Part shown: positions 8,791 through 17,700 of the stretch, piece by piece | Numbering within the stretch: the stretch's first letter is position 1 | How the letters are laid out: every line of letters starts with the position of its first letter | Source of the DNA: Flaviflagellibacter deserti | GTDB lineage: Bacteria > Pseudomonadota > Alphaproteobacteria > Rhizobiales > Methylopilaceae | Assembly: GCF_042652085.1 (NCBI RefSeq) | Contig: NZ_JBHSJF010000006.1 | Location: 310,001 to 374,000, forward strand | Direction of reading: 5' to 3' | DNA length: 64,000 nucleotides | Position numbers and translations under genes: made by a program | The notes under the pieces: generated by a model | Database searches by the model: none | Told to the model about the DNA's origin: nothing | Seen by the model: only the letters and a program-made list of their open reading frames with translations

Positions 8791-9996
8791 TCAACGTGAT
8801 TTCTCTTCGCGCCGCTGGCCTCCGCATCCAAAAAGAACCGCACCTCCGCAGATCGCCGAGGCCACCGATCCTAGCAAAACGCCGAGCTTCACTTCGTCTT
8901 GCAAATGAGGAGAAGCTTCGAACGCGAGAAGTCCGATGAACAGGCTCATTGTGAAACCTATGCCGCACAACAACGACACGCCGTAGATCTGCAGCCACGT
9001 GGCATCTTCTGGGCAATCAGCGAGCCTGAGCCGAACGGCGATGAGCGTCGTCAGAAAGACGCCGACCTGCTTGCCGAGAAAGAGCCCACCGGCAACGCCG
9101 AGGGTCAACGGTGCAAGAAGATTGGACCAGCCCAGGCCCGACAGCGACACTCCCGCGTTCGCAAGACCGAAAATCGGAACAATCGCGAATGCGACCCAGT
9201 AATGCAGAGCGTGCTCGAGGATGTGGAGCGGTGATGCAACATCGTCTGGCCGACCCGGCGACTTTCCGAGGGGGATCGTCATCGCGAGCGAAACACCCGC
9301 CAAGGTGGCATGAACTCCAGAGCGCAGGACGCAGAACCAGAGAACCGCTCCCAAGAGAAGGTAGGGCGTCAGAGCCATGATACCAGCACGGTTGAGCGCC
9401 ATCAGCAGGAAAAGAATCAAGGCCACGGTGCCAAGCCAGCCGAACGACAGGTCAGCGGTGTAGAAGACCGCAATGATGAGGACGGCCAGTAAGTCATCGA
9501 TGATGGCTAAAGCCGTTAGGAAAATCTTGAGTGACACCGGAACACGCGAGCCGAGCAGCGCGAGAACACCCAGGGCGAACGCGATGTCGGTCGCGGTGGG
9601 AATGGCCCAGCCGGGCATTGTCTCAGCTGTGCCTAAGTTGAGCGCAACGTAGATCGCAGCGGGGACCACCATGCCGCCTGCTGCCGCCGCTCCCGGGAGA
9701 ATGCGACGCGGCCAGCTTGAAAGCTGACCATCGACGAACTCACGTTTGATCTCCAGTCCCACAACAAGGAAGAACAGCGCCATCAGCGCATCGTTGATCC
9801 AGTGAAGAACGCTGAGGCCGCCGACATGGATCTTCAGAATGCCGAAATAGAAGGGAGACCACGGAGAGTTCGCTATCAGCAGGGCAATCGCTGCGGCAGC
9901 CATCAGGACGATACCGGCCGACGCCTCGTTCTTCAGGAACGAACGCAGCATCGAAAGCGGCCGGATCTTCACCGTAGCACTAGCACTACTCTGCAT
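8791..9996 (-). CDS. nhaA: Na+/H+ antiporter NhaA
   Basis: 401 residues, hydrophobic throughout, about 11-12 membrane segments. It exchanges Na+ (or Li+) for protons across the inner membrane and supports salt and alkali tolerance. Family marks are INDALMALFFLVVGLEIKRE, TATDIAFALGVLALLG, the ion-binding Asp pair in LTALAIIDDLLAVLIIAV, and GIGFTMSLFIGLLAF near the C-terminus. Length matches the family. It is convergent with the Crp gene. The 155 bases between them hold nothing I recognise. It lies inside the putative tRNA-Asn island. Confidence 0.92.
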   Translation of the reverse strand: MQSSASATVKIRPLSMLRSFLKNEASAGIVLMAAAAIALLIANSPWSPFYFGILKIHVGGLSVLHWINDALMALFFLVVGLEIKREFVDGQLSSWPRRILPGAAAAGGMVVPAAIYVALNLGTAETMPGWAIPTATDIAFALGVLALLGSRVPVSLKIFLTALAIIDDLLAVLIIAVFYTADLSFGWLGTVALILFLLMALNRAGIMALTPYLLLGAVLWFCVLRSGVHATLAGVSLAMTIPLGKSPGRPDDVASPLHILEHALHYWVAFAIVPIFGLANAGVSLSGLGWSNLLAPLTLGVAGGLFLGKQVGVFLTTLIAVRLRLADCPEDATWLQIYGVSLLCGIGFTMSLFIGLLAFEASPHLQDEVKLGVLLGSVASAICGGAVLFGCGGQRREEKSR

Positions 9997-10153
9997 CGAA
10001 CCTCATGAGCATGAATAAAGGATCCGGCGTGCAGTTCGCGCCGGGAAGGCAGCCAACTTTCGGGGGACGATCCCGGCGTCAATGACAAAGCACGGATTTA
10101 GCTGGACTCCCAAGTCATTGGGTTCGCGGGCTTATGCATCGAGCGGGACTTGG

Positions 10154-10182
10154 CATCACCCGGCGGTGCCCGCCGGGTGATG
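10154..10182 (-). terminator. Strong hairpin after the BA14K gene
   Basis: Perfect 13-base arms (CATCACCCGGCGG / CCGCCGGGTGATG) around TGC, seven bases beyond the stop of the gene at 10190. No clear T-run on either strand. It probably ends the PRC-BA14K transcript or protects its 3' end. Confidence 0.5.
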
Positions 10183-10189
10183 TTCCTGA

Positions 10190-10597
10190 TCATCGCATGT
10201 AGGGGGACGCGCACTCTCGTCGAGCGCCGCCACCGATCGCATAGGTGTTGTCAGAAGCTCGATAGGAGCGATAGCGGTCGCGGCACCAGTCCTCGTGATC
10301 GTCATCGGTCGCCGCTGCCCGGCCGGCGGCGATCGCGCCCCCAATCAGCGCACCTGCGGCGAACGCTGCCGGAGGGAACCAGAAGCCGTTGCGATAGCGA
10401 TAGCCGGGGCGTCGTTCGCGATAGCCGCGATGTCCTCGCCAATAGTGACGATCTCCCCGTCGCTCAACGCGGTGTTGCACATCCGTAAGGCCAGATCCCT
10501 TGTCAGCCTTCACAGGCACGCTCGGGAAGGCCATGGCCGGAACAGTGGGAATCGCAAGGCCGATCGAGATCGCCGCAGCGATTGCTGACTTGTTCAT
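10190..10597 (-). CDS. BA14K family protein
   Basis: 135 residues from the ATG giving MNKSAIAAAISIGLAIP, a signal peptide ending near VPAMA. The mature part is rich in Arg and Tyr (RRGDRHYWRGHRGY), then a membrane-like GALIGGAIAAG segment. The C-terminus has the BA14K mark WCRDRYRSY...ECASPY, where W-C-x-x-R-Y-R-S-Y and a closing Cys are typical. The family was named after a Brucella immunoreactive protein. Envelope or lectin-like roles are proposed but unsettled. It follows the PRC-barrel gene by 23 bases, so the two are probably co-transcribed. Confidence 0.75.
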   Translation of the reverse strand: MNKSAIAAAISIGLAIPTVPAMAFPSVPVKADKGSGLTDVQHRVERRGDRHYWRGHRGYRERRPGYRYRNGFWFPPAAFAAGALIGGAIAAGRAAATDDDHEDWCRDRYRSYRASDNTYAIGGGARRECASPYMR

Positions 10598-10620
10598 CTT
10601 GTTCAAGAGCTCGGCTCCCC

Positions 10621-11274
10621 TCACTGGCGCTGGCCGGATTGACCGCCGGTGTCATCCGAGAACTTGGGGGCTCCCTGAAGATCCTGGCGAGTGGTCGAAA
10701 GAACGATCCTGGCCCTCAGAGTGTCGTTGCCGCCCATCATGCTGTTGGCGTTGTTCGCTGACGTATTCGCAGCCTCACTGGACCTCATCGTGCCGCTCTG
10801 GTTAACGGCCGGATTGCGGGCCGAGGTCTGCGTGTTGGCGCCGGCTGCACCAGCGCCGCTCGCCGGAGCCTCCGGTCCACTCGCAGCGCTTCGACCAGTA
10901 GCGGAGTTCGGATCGGAGGACGCAGTACCCTCGGCTTGAGGCTCGAACTTTAGCGCGTTCATCGGAACGGCCACCTCATTGGCGCCTATGCCGAGAAAGC
11001 CGCCGACGTCGATCACAACAGCAGCTACCTGACCATCGCGATCGAGAACAAGGTCGCCGATGTCGCCGATGTCTTCGTTCTGCAGATTATAGACGGTCTG
11101 GCCGAGGAGGTCAGAGCTTCGGAACTGCTGACCCTGCAGCTTCTCTACGAACCGCACCTTGTCTTGTTGCGCACCAGTTTGCGCAGCTTGATTGGCCGGA
11201 GCGCTGGTTTGAGCCGCGGCCGGCGATAGTGCCGCGCCGGCGAGCAGGCAAGCGGCGAGGGATTGCTTCAGCAT
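10621..11274 (-). CDS. Secreted PRC-barrel domain protein
   Basis: 217 residues. A signal peptide (MLKQSLAACLLAGAALSPAAA) is followed by a low-complexity spacer. The PRC-barrel spans about residues 45-110: SSDLLGQTVYNLQNEDIGDI, LVLDRDGQVAAVVIDVGGFL and NEVAVPMNALKF. The tail is long and rich in Ala, Ser, Gly and Asn. PRC-barrels are small beta-barrel interaction modules. In Rhizobiales secreted forms are common next to BA14K proteins and often belong to stress regulons. The DLGDV-like turn of the module is intact. Confidence 0.8.
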   Translation of the reverse strand: MLKQSLAACLLAGAALSPAAAQTSAPANQAAQTGAQQDKVRFVEKLQGQQFRSSDLLGQTVYNLQNEDIGDIGDLVLDRDGQVAAVVIDVGGFLGIGANEVAVPMNALKFEPQAEGTASSDPNSATGRSAASGPEAPASGAGAAGANTQTSARNPAVNQSGTMRSSEAANTSANNANSMMGGNDTLRARIVLSTTRQDLQGAPKFSDDTGGQSGQRQ

Positions 11275-11525
11275 CGATGGTCTCCGTTAGGCAGGGCGCG
11301 TCTAGTTACGCAAGGACCCAACGAAACGAAGCGCAGCCGGTTTCTTCTCAACGTTCAAAAAAGCTGGAGCAGAGTTGAAGGTTAACGAGACCGGCTGAAG
11401 GCTCGGCGATGGGAGGTCAGCAAGCCCTTCCGTTCGCATTTGCTTGAAGCATTACTGGAATAAGGGAATTCCTGATTCCCCCTCAGAGGCCTGAGAGATT
11501 CCAAAGTGCCGGTTGGCGCATTGCC

Positions 11526-11774
11526 ATGCTCGACCGACTTCAGACCCTCTTTTCCGAGCGCGGCAACGATCCCCCTCACCTTCAACTCGCGTTTGCTTAC
11601 TGCCTCGGCGAGGGCTGGATCAAATTCGAGGAGAGTTATGTGCGGCTGACCAGGAATGGCGGCTTGGCAATCAAGGCTATGCCAGAGAGTAAGCCGTACG
11701 TCTCGGAAATCGAAGGAGCGGGCCCGAATTGGGCCCGCACTTTAAGCGCAATCTCTCACTCAGTGTCCTGCTAG
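11526..11774 (+). CDS. Hypothetical small protein, winged-helix-like
   Basis: 82 residues. ERGNDPPHLQLAFAYCLGEGWIKFEESYVRLT... reads as helix, turn, helix and two strands, like a minimal winged helix with a closing L-T-x-x-G turn. I recall similar small proteins in Rhizobiales but no function. The last 20 codons run through the hairpin at 11718 and overlap the 3' end of the manganese catalase by four bases, so the true C-terminus may be degraded. Confidence 0.4.
   Translation: MLDRLQTLFSERGNDPPHLQLAFAYCLGEGWIKFEESYVRLTRNGGLAIKAMPESKPYVSEIEGAGPNWARTLSAISHSVSC
11718..11738. terminator. Hairpin downstream of manganese catalase
   Basis: GCGGGCCC-GAATT-GGGCCCGC, 33 bases past the catalase stop (minus strand). 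There is no strong T-run. It lies within the converging small frame at 11526-11774. Confidence 0.5.
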
Positions 11775-12625
11775 ACGAGGCCCGCGAGAATCGACGTGCC
11801 ATCCATCTGCTTATCCTGAGCTCCGCTGGCGGGAGGCGGTGGCGCGAGTTTGGGTTCGTCGCCGAGGGGCTCCATCGGCCGGCTCGTAAACGTGCCTTTG
11901 CCATCCATCGACGTGCCGTTGGACCATCGTCCCTGAACGGGTTCGGCGCCATCGCGATCGAAGCCGAGAAAGGCGTAGCTGAACTCCTGCAACTCCTCGC
12001 CTTGGGGATGGCTGTTGGGAATCGGGAAGTTCTTCTCGAAGCCGCCCATATCCTCGAGCGCTGCCAACCACTGGTTTTGATGCATGGTGTCTCGAGCGAT
12101 CAGGAACTGAAGCATCTCCTTCATCCCCGGATCGTCGGTCATGTTGTAAAGTCGCACGGCCAGGACCCGCCCTGTCGACTCCGCCATGACATTCGCCGTC
12201 ATATCCGCCGCGGCGTTACCGCTGGCGTAGATGTGGGACATGTCGAAAGGAATGCCGTCGCTATTAACGGGCATCGCATTGAGACCCGACGATAGGATCT
12301 GCTGGAAATTCACTCCGTTGAGGATGGCTCCGCCGATTGCGTCCTGCGATACCTCTTCCTGCAGCGAGAGCGGCGCGCCCTCAAGATTCAACGCCACTGC
12401 AGTCGCCAACATCTCGATGTGGCCGAGCTCCTCGGTCGCCGTGGTCAGCAGCATGTCGCGATATTTCTTCGGGCCGCGCGCACCCCAGCCCTGGAAGAAG
12501 TACTGCATGCAGACGCGTATTTCTCCTTCGACGCCGCCGATAGCCTGCTGGAGCGCACGGGCGAAGCGGGGATCCGGGTTTTCTACACGGACGGGAAATT
12601 GCAGGCGTGGATCGTTGTAATACAT
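11771..12625 (-). CDS. Manganese catalase
   Basis: 284 residues. It splits hydrogen peroxide with a di-manganese centre in the cytoplasm. The metal ligands are in place and almost in Lactobacillus plantarum numbering: E35 (GEIRVCMQYFF), E66 and H69 (TATEELGHIEM), E149 (NVMAESTGR) and H182 (ARDTMHQNQW). The C-terminal tail with a proline run (LAPPPPASG) is usual in proteobacterial members. A GGAG ribosome site precedes the ATG. It is carried in the putative tRNA-Asn island, next to the DUF378 gene, and suits a stress-protection cargo. Confidence 0.93.
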   Translation of the reverse strand: MYYNDPRLQFPVRVENPDPRFARALQQAIGGVEGEIRVCMQYFFQGWGARGPKKYRDMLLTTATEELGHIEMLATAVALNLEGAPLSLQEEVSQDAIGGAILNGVNFQQILSSGLNAMPVNSDGIPFDMSHIYASGNAAADMTANVMAESTGRVLAVRLYNMTDDPGMKEMLQFLIARDTMHQNQWLAALEDMGGFEKNFPIPNSHPQGEELQEFSYAFLGFDRDGAEPVQGRWSNGTSMDGKGTFTSRPMEPLGDEPKLAPPPPASGAQDKQMDGTSILAGLV

Positions 12626-12890
12626 GTGCGGCTCCGGACGTTGGGGAGTACCCGCTCAGCGGGCTGACCATGCCCAACGCACCAATGTGCCGATGACGGA
12701 TCGCGAGTACGCAACCGAACCATGGTGATCGTCGCGCGCCGCCTGGCGGACCAATACAGCCGCTGTCGTTGAGAGGTGGCGGTAACCTGATACTCAGCGA
12801 ACGTTCCGCAACGTCGCAGCTTCTTCGAAGTCCGAAATCGCACCCGCGTGGGAAACACGAGAGTGGACGGTGGCATCTAACGAAATGAAT

Positions 12891-12921
12891 GCCCCGTCGA
12901 GCGCAGCACACTCGACGGGGC
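12891..12921 (-). terminator. Hairpin between DUF378 gene and catalase
   Basis: GCCCCGTCGAG / CTCGACGGGGC with a nine-base loop, 39 bases after the DUF378 stop. It is the only recognisable element in the 334-base stretch 12626-12959, which should also hold the catalase promoter. Confidence 0.6.
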
Positions 12922-12959
12922 GGGGTGGTCATCAGTTGGGACGGAGTCCGATGACCGCC

Positions 12960-13193
12960 TCAATAGCGGCCGTGAGCGCGTTGGGCCGCTGTCTCGCCGA
13001 CGCTCATCGAGCGGACAAATGGAATTAGTTGCCAGATTGCCGACACGCCGACCAGCACATAGACCGCCTTGCTGAAAACGCTTCCGGCGCCGAACAGCGC
13101 ATCTACCAGGTTAAACTCGAATGCGCCGACCAAACCCCAATTCAGGCCACCGACGATAATCAGCAAAAGGGTTATGATGTTGAGTGCTCTCAT
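12960..13193 (-). CDS. DUF378 family membrane protein
   Basis: 77 residues from the ATG at 13193, which has GGAGG six bases upstream. An open frame continues upstream to 13868, but that is a fused relic of an integrase and unrelated sequence. Two membrane segments are seen: ALNIITLLLIIVGGLNWGLV, containing the G-G-L-N-W-G-L-V signature of DUF378, and AVYVLVGVSAIWQLIPFV. The family is small, inner-membrane and of unknown function. A possible sigma-EcfG promoter lies just upstream. Confidence 0.8.
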   Translation of the reverse strand: MRALNIITLLLIIVGGLNWGLVGAFEFNLVDALFGAGSVFSKAVYVLVGVSAIWQLIPFVRSMSVGETAAQRAHGRY

Positions 13194-13224
13194 TGTTTCC
13201 TCCAGGCCAATTGTCAGGCCGGAC

Positions 13225-13249
13225 AACAGCTCGGCAGCGATCGAGTTCC
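13225..13249 (-). promoter_or_regulatory. Possible sigma-EcfG (general stress) promoter
   Basis: On the minus strand GGAAC is followed after 16 bases by TGTT, 32 bases before the DUF378 start codon. The alphaproteobacterial general stress consensus is GGAAC-N16/17-CGTT, so one base of the -10 differs. Confidence 0.35.
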
Positions 13250-13589
13250 TGACGGCGTAATCACAAAGATTTTCGGGGGCGGCACGCATCCGGACGCAGC
13301 TGGAATACGTGCTGTCGATGAGCAGGGGCGTCGCGAGCCCGCAAGCCAACATCAGCAACCCAGCGATTACAATTCCATGTGGTTGGCCAACGCTTCCCTC
13401 ACGCGGTGAAAGCTCTGCCAAGTCGGTGGCAGGACTTTCCGGAGCCACGCCGCCAAGGAGGAACAGACGGCTCCGATCGCGCTTAATCCGCTGCAAATAC
13501 TGCCGGGAAGTTCTAGCGGTCGTGTGATGCCGCGAGGCATGTGCGCCGACTTGGCGCATCCCCGCAACAACCGATGTTGATTCCTGCTT

Positions 13590-13913
13590 CTCGTGCGCGA
13601 TCGTGACTCGGCTGATGATCTCTGCAAGCGACCCGTCGCGGATCTCGGCTGGACGCAGATAGCTGAAACCAAACGCGCGAGCGATCCGAGTCGCCGCGTC
13701 GTAGCGCTGCCACGCGGTTTCAGGATTTTCGCCGGAAAGCAGAGCTGCCCAGAGCGCTTCGGTGGACGTGTGAAAGTCGCGCGCTGCGGCGAGGGCCGCC
13801 GCGTGGTTCTTCGTGCCGAGGCTTTTCTTCACAAAGACGCGCTTGTCGAGCTGGCAATCCCGCGGCACGCGCCTGTAATAGCGGTATTTGCCGCTGTCCG
13901 GATGCGGTTTGAC
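13590..13913 (-). pseudogene. Remnant of a tyrosine integrase (N-terminal part)
   Basis: From 13913 the minus strand reads VKPHPDSGKYRYYRRVPRD, then KRVFVKKSLGTKNHAAAL and later ENPETAWQRYDAATRIARAFG, the usual N-terminal (AP2-like and SAM-like) region of rhizobial tyrosine integrases. A stop codon lies at 13914-13916, right before this segment, where a start would be expected. The similarity fades near 13590, and the catalytic domain with its R-H-R-Y residues is absent. It lies 175 bases from the tRNA-Asn 3' end and reads away from it, the normal position of an island integrase at an attachment site. Confidence 0.65.
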
Positions 13914-14088
13914 CTACCGCGAAACCTCGTCACCGCCCGCCCTTGTATCCCGGTTTGTAACCCGTTCTACTTTGGTGGGTGAACGAGCGCAATTGCCGAG
14001 CGTCTGAGACGTTCGTGCAAACTCCTTGGATTTACGCGGATTTCAGACATGAAACAGGGGAGACGGATCACCGCGCTCCCCTGAAATA

Positions 14089-14164
14089 TGGCTCCCTGAG
14101 CAGGACTCGAACCTGCGACCATTCGATTAACAGTCGAACGCTCTACCAGCTGAGCTATCAGGGA
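14089..14164 (-). tRNA. tRNA-Asn (GTT)
   Basis: 76 bases including an encoded CCA. The acceptor stem TCCCTGA pairs with TCAGGGA. The anticodon loop CTGTTAA gives anticodon GTT (Asn), and the T-loop GTTCGAGTC is standard. Bases 14090-14105 recur at 1624-1639, so the 3' end is the likely integration site of an island lying at lower coordinates. Confidence 0.96.
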
Positions 14165-14294
14165 ATGGGGCGCCTCGACGACCGCGGGCCTGCATATAGC
14201 AGAGTTCGCGCGCATGCCAAGCTTTGTTTCGCGCTCGCCTCATCCGTCATCCCCACCTATCTATGGGGAGAGGGCGCTGTTTCAACGGGATGTC

Positions 14295-14549
14295 ATGTCG
14301 ACGCACTTGAAGTTCGGCTCGCGACGCTTTGCCCTTCCGGGCTCGCGCCTCGCAAGAATTATCCTTGGTGCCCTGCTGATCTGCGGAGGCATTCTCGGCT
14401 TCCTGCCGGTCCTCGGATTCTGGATGGTGCCGCTCGGCCTCATCATCCTGTCGGTCGATATTCCGGCCGTTCGCCGGTTCCGCCGTAGGATGGAGATCAG
14501 ATGGGGCCGCTGGCGACAGCGTCGTCGCCGGGAGGAGAAGACGCGCTAG
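14295..14549 (+). CDS. Small membrane protein (hypothetical)
   Basis: 84 residues from ATG 14295 with GGGA upstream. The frame is open from 14214 but that part overlaps sequence next to the tRNA. Basic residues flank a hydrophobic stretch (ARIILGALLICGGILGFLP, then WMVPLGLIILSVD) and a strongly basic C-terminus (RRFRRRMEIRWGRWRQ). This is probably a two-segment membrane protein of the type with a G-F-L-P-V-L-G-F-W-M-x-P-L-G centre, common in alphaproteobacteria and uncharacterised. Confidence 0.6.
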   Translation: MSTHLKFGSRRFALPGSRLARIILGALLICGGILGFLPVLGFWMVPLGLIILSVDIPAVRRFRRRMEIRWGRWRQRRRREEKTR

Positions 14550-14563
14550 CGCCCCTGAAACGC

Positions 14564-14665
14564 TCAGGCTTGGGCCACGACCGCGAAGGCGTACCAGATC
14601 AGGCCGAAGGTGGCGCTCAACGCGAACAGGCCCATCGCGAAATCTTCACTCGTGTCCTTGTTCAT
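14564..14665 (-). CDS. Short single-pass membrane peptide
   Basis: 33 residues: MNKDTSEDFAMG, then a hydrophobic helix (LFALSATFGLIWYAFAVVA). The ATG at 14665 has GAGG nine bases upstream. An ATG at 14674 in frame abuts that GAGG and would add three residues. It is convergent with the gene at 14295. I do not recognise it, but tiny proteins of this shape are often conserved in Rhizobiales. Confidence 0.45.
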   Translation of the reverse strand: MNKDTSEDFAMGLFALSATFGLIWYAFAVVAQA

Positions 14666-14721
14666 GACCGTCATCCTCGATTGCGTCGTTGACCATTGGT
14701 CGGCGTGCAGAGGCGGCGGGT

Positions 14722-17700
14722 TCAGTGGAAATCGCGTGATTTCGGGATGATCCGCTCATTGCGCGGATGGTTCGAGGTCCGGGGATGTTGCGGGTGCAGG
14801 ATCTCGTCGGCTCGCGTCAACTGGAAATGCGGCTTCGATTCTTCCGAGAGCAATTGCAGATCGGCGCTGCGGTCGATCAGTCGCTGCGAGACGAGATGGA
14901 CCACGCCTTCCTCGCTCCGCTGGATGCGGCCGCGCACCTCGATCAGCCGCGAGCCCATCACCTCGCGGCGGAACTGCTGGAACAGGCTCGCCCAGACCAC
15001 GACATTGGTGATGCCGCTCTCGTCCTCGATGGTCATGAAGACGACATTGCCATTGCCCGGCCGCTGCCGGACTAGAACCACGCCGGCGGTCTTCGTCCAG
15101 GCGCCGTCCTTCAGCCCCACCGTCTCGGCGCAGCTTCTGATGCCCTCAGTCCGCAGCCGTTCGCGCAGGAACATCATCGGATGAGCCTTCAGCGACAAGC
15201 GCGTCACCTGGTAGTCGGTGACGACATGCTCGGCGAGCGGCATGGCGGGCAGATTTGCGGCCGGTTCCGTGGCGAGTTCGACCGCGTCCGCAGCCGAGAA
15301 CAGGGGCAGCGGCTCAGTGCCCGGCAGGCGACGCACGGCCCATAACGCCTCGCGGCGGTCGAGGCCGATCGAACGGCAGGCGTCCGCATCGGCCAGGAGT
15401 TCGAGCGCCCGGCGCGGCAGACCGGTGCGGCGGGCGAGTATTTCGAGATTCGGATAGCTGAGGCCGCGCCGGGCGACGAGGAGGTCCGCCCATTCCTCCC
15501 TGAAGCCGTCGATCTGGCGAAAGCCGAGACGCAGCGCCTGAGCCCTGTCTTCGCGTCCGAGGTCCTCCAGCGTGTTGTCCCAGCGGCTGGAATTGATGTC
15601 GATCTCCCGCACCTCGACCCCATGCTCGCGCGCATCGCGCACCAGCTGCGCCGGGGCATAGAAGCCCATCGGCTGCGAATTCAGGATCGCCGCCGCGAAG
15701 ACGTCCGGGTGGTGGCATTTGATCCAGGACGAGACATAGACGAGATGGGCGAAGGCGGCGGCATGGCTCTCCGGGAAGCCGTAACTGCCGAAGCCCTCGA
15801 TCTGTGCGAAGCAGCGCTCGGCGAAGGCGCGCTCATAGCCGCGCCGGACCATGCCCTCAATCATCTTGGTCTTGAACGTGCCGATCGTGCCGACATGCCG
15901 GAACGTCGCCATGGCACGGCGCAGGCCGTTCGCCTCCTCGGGGGTGAACTCGGCTGCGACGATGGCGAGCCGCATCGCCTGCTCCTGGAACAGCGGGACG
16001 CCCTTGGTCTTGCCGAGAACCTGAAAGAGCTCGTCCTGCGGATAGCCCGGACCGGGCGAGGGGAACTCTATCGGCTCCTTGCCCGCCCGCCTCCTGAGAT
16101 AGGGGTGGACCATATCGCCCTGGATCGGGCCGGGCCGGACGATCGCGACCTCGATGACGAGGTCGTAGAATTCACGCGGCTGCATGCGCGGCAGCATGTT
16201 GATCTGCGCCCGGCTCTCGACCTGGAACACGCCGATCGAGTCACCCTCACACAGCATGTCATAAGTGGCCTCGTCGCCTGCTTCGATCGAGGAAAGGCTG
16301 TGCTCGATGCCCTTGTGATCGTGCAGGAGGGTCAGTGCCTTCTTCAGGCAGGTCAGCATTCCAAGCGCCAGGACATCGACCTTCATCAGGCCGAGCACGG
16401 CGATGTCGTCGCGGTCCCATTCGATAAAGGTGCGGTCGTCCATCGCGGCATTGCCGATCGGCACCGTCTCGTCGAGCCGGCCGCGTGTCAGGATGAAGCC
16501 GCCGACATGCTGCGAGAGATGGCGCGGGAAGCCCATCAGCCGGTTGGCGAAGTCGGCGGCGCGGGCGATTTCGGGATTGGCCGGTGAGAGCCCGGCTTGG
16601 CGCACATGGCCCTCCGGCAGGTTGTCGCCCCAACTTCCCCAGACGGTCGAGGCGAGAGCGGAGGTCACGTCCTCGCTGAGGCCGAGCACCTTGCCGACCT
16701 CGCGGATGGCGCTGCGCGGCCGATATGAGATGACGGTCGCGGCGATGCCGGCGCGCTCGCGGCCGTAACGCTGGTAGATGTACTGGATGACCTCCTCGCG
16801 CCGCTCGTGCTCGAAATCGACGTCGATGTCCGGCGGCTCCTCGCGTTCGGCGGAGAGGAAGCGCGCGAACAGGACATCGATTTCCTCCGGATCGACATTG
16901 GTGATGCCGAGGATGAAACAGACGACGGAATTCGCCGCAGAGCCGCGTCCCTGGCAGAGGATGCCCTTGTCGTCGGCGAAGCGGACGATGTCGTGGATGG
17001 TCAGGAAATAGCGGGCGTAGTCGTACTTGGCGATGAATGCGAGCTCGTCGGTCAGCAGCCCCGCGACCTTTTCCGGGATGCCATCCGAATAACGCAGCGT
17101 GGCGCGCCGCCAGCAGAGGTCTTCGAGATGGGTCTGCGGCGTCTTGCCGGGAGGCACCGGTTCTTCAGGATAATCGTAGCAGAGTTCCGAAAGCGAGAAT
17201 TCCATCCGCGAGAGAAGATACTGTGTCTCCTCAATCGCTTCCGGTGCGTCCCTGAACAAACGCATCATCTCGTCGGGGCTTTTCAGATGCCGTTCGGCAT
17301 TGGCCTCCAGGATTCGTCCGGCGCTCTCGATCTTCAGACCTTCGCGGATGCAGGTGACGATGTCCTGCAGGGGCCGTTCCTCGAGTGTCTCGTAGAGCGC
17401 GTCGTTGGTGGCGATGAGCGGCACGCGGTAGGCCCGCCCCATGTCCTTCAGCACCGCGAGGCGGCGGCGGTCGCGGCCGCTGCGGTGCATCGTGGTGCCG
17501 AGCCAGAGCGAGCCGGGAACGGCTTCGGCCAATTGGGCGAGAGCCTTCTCCCCGTCGCGCGGATTGGATGGCGGGATCAGGATCATCAGCAGGTCGCGGG
17601 TGTCGGCCAGAAGATCGTCGAGCCGGAGCAGGCATTCGCCTTTCTTCCCGCGCAGGTTTCCGATCGTGAGAAGCCTACAAAGCCGCCCCCAGCCATCGCG

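Noticed and set aside
12790..12810. GGAAC on the minus strand as an EcfG promoter of manganese catalase
   Set aside because: The -10 would be GGTT at spacing 15 or GTTA at 16; both depart from GGAAC-N16/17-CGTT.
13194..13589. Hydrophobic stretch upstream of DUF378 as a second small membrane protein
   Set aside because: No start with ribosome site, no family match; it reads as degraded sequence between the integrase remnant and DUF378.
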